Source: Streptococcus sanguinis SK49 (GTDB lineage Bacteria; Bacillota; Bacilli; Lactobacillales; Streptococcaceae). Taken from it: DNA of 64,000 nucleotides. Below are positions 63,788 through 64,000 of this stretch, piece after piece; the stretch's first letter is position 1; every line of letters starts with the position of its first letter. Where the stretch lies: the NCBI RefSeq assembly GCF_000212815.1, contig NZ_GL890985.1:128296-192295 (forward strand), given 5' to 3'. The notes below the pieces were generated by a model that saw nothing but the letters and a program-made list of their open reading frames with translations, had not been told where the DNA came from and ran no database searches. The position numbers and the translations under genes were made by a program.

Positions 63788-64000
63788 ATGCGAATCAATC
63801 AACTAGGTCAACCCATTGGGGATGCTCTGCCGGATTTTCAGCTGGGGGAATTACCCAATCTGGAGCGAATTGAAGGCCAGTATGTTATTATCGAGCGTTT
63901 GTCCAAGGAGAAGCATGGGGCGGATTTGTATGAAGTGTATGGCCCAGATTCTCCTGCGGACATGTGGACCTATCTCTTTCAAACTCCTGCTCAAAGTCAG
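63788..64000 (+). CDS. GNAT family N-acetyltransferase, 5' part, inserted in the V-ATPase operon
   Basis: 71 codons to the window edge, no stop. MRINQLGQPIGDALPDFQ, then LPNLERIEGQYVIIERL.KEKHGADLYEVY and MWTYLFQTP match the start of RimJ/RimL-like GNAT enzymes (.N..GQPIG..LPDW, LEGR...LE.L....HA.DL). TGAGG lies 6 bases upstream, so it is translated in the operon between subunit F and, presumably, subunit A. Substrate unknown; the acetyl-CoA-binding half is outside the window. Confidence 0.8.
   Translation, partial: MRINQLGQPIGDALPDFQLGELPNLERIEGQYVIIERLSKEKHGADLYEVYGPDSPADMWTYLFQTPAQSQ

Overview
The window reads as a chromosomal segment of a mitis/sanguinis-group Streptococcus, most likely Streptococcus sanguinis. 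The evidence is a tRNA array running into mreC-mreD-pcsB-prs, the araT-recO-plsX-acpP block followed by the purine genes in streptococcal order, two CiaR-type small RNAs flanking ruvB, a sialic acid (nan/sat) locus, and a V-type ATPase operon. The species is inferred from gene content and order, not from a database match. No rRNA, IS element, prophage or CRISPR array was seen.

Layout. 1-860: nine tRNAs, probably the tail of an rrn-linked array, closed by a terminator. 894-6264: cell shape and wall genes (mreC, mreD, pcsB with a WalR-like box), prs, then a two-gene unit of a secreted LPKTS-ending protein and a class B-like sortase. 6444-9637: araT, recO, plsX, acpP. 9729-19474: the first purine operon, purC-L-F-M-N-(GNAT)-H. 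19483-21563: terminator, BOX-like remnant and a convergent five-repeat CHAP wall hydrolase. 21769-33344: the second purine block, purD-(ATP-grasp)-E-K-(small acidic pair)-racemase-(duplicated pair)-(OLD-like ATPase/TOPRIM + Mrr-like nuclease)-purB-(P-loop ATPase). Every non-pur gene here looks like cargo.

33524-36852: a TetR/flavin reductase pair with two matching operators, and a PTS-type dihydroxyacetone kinase (dhaKLM) behind a cre site. 36912-40858: a possible orphan small transcript, an orphan GntR regulator, an in-frame bgaC-galM remnant, csRNA, ruvB with an apparently leaderless start, a nucleotidyltransferase-like gene and a second csRNA. 40977-43612: low-Mr tyrosine phosphatase, MORN-repeat membrane protein and an OatA-like acyltransferase. 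43654-46570: adhE with stacked cre and Rex sites. 46838-58554: a membrane protein, an esterase, nanE, a dedicated sugar ABC transporter (ATPase, binding protein, two permeases), YhcH, YesL, nanA, nanK and divergent nanR. 58840-64000: V-ATPase genes (subunits H/G, I, K, E, C, F), then a GNAT gene cut by the window end.

The most promising candidate for an undescribed system is at 27924-30520: an OLD-type ATPase/TOPRIM protein with a PD-(D/E)xK (Mrr-like) nuclease inside the purine locus. It lies next to a tandem duplication of a two-gene acidic-protein cassette that carries a copied purK tail and a ~108-bp structured insertion, and purB plus a further P-loop ATPase follow. This looks like a defence-gene insertion hotspot; function is inferred from domains only.
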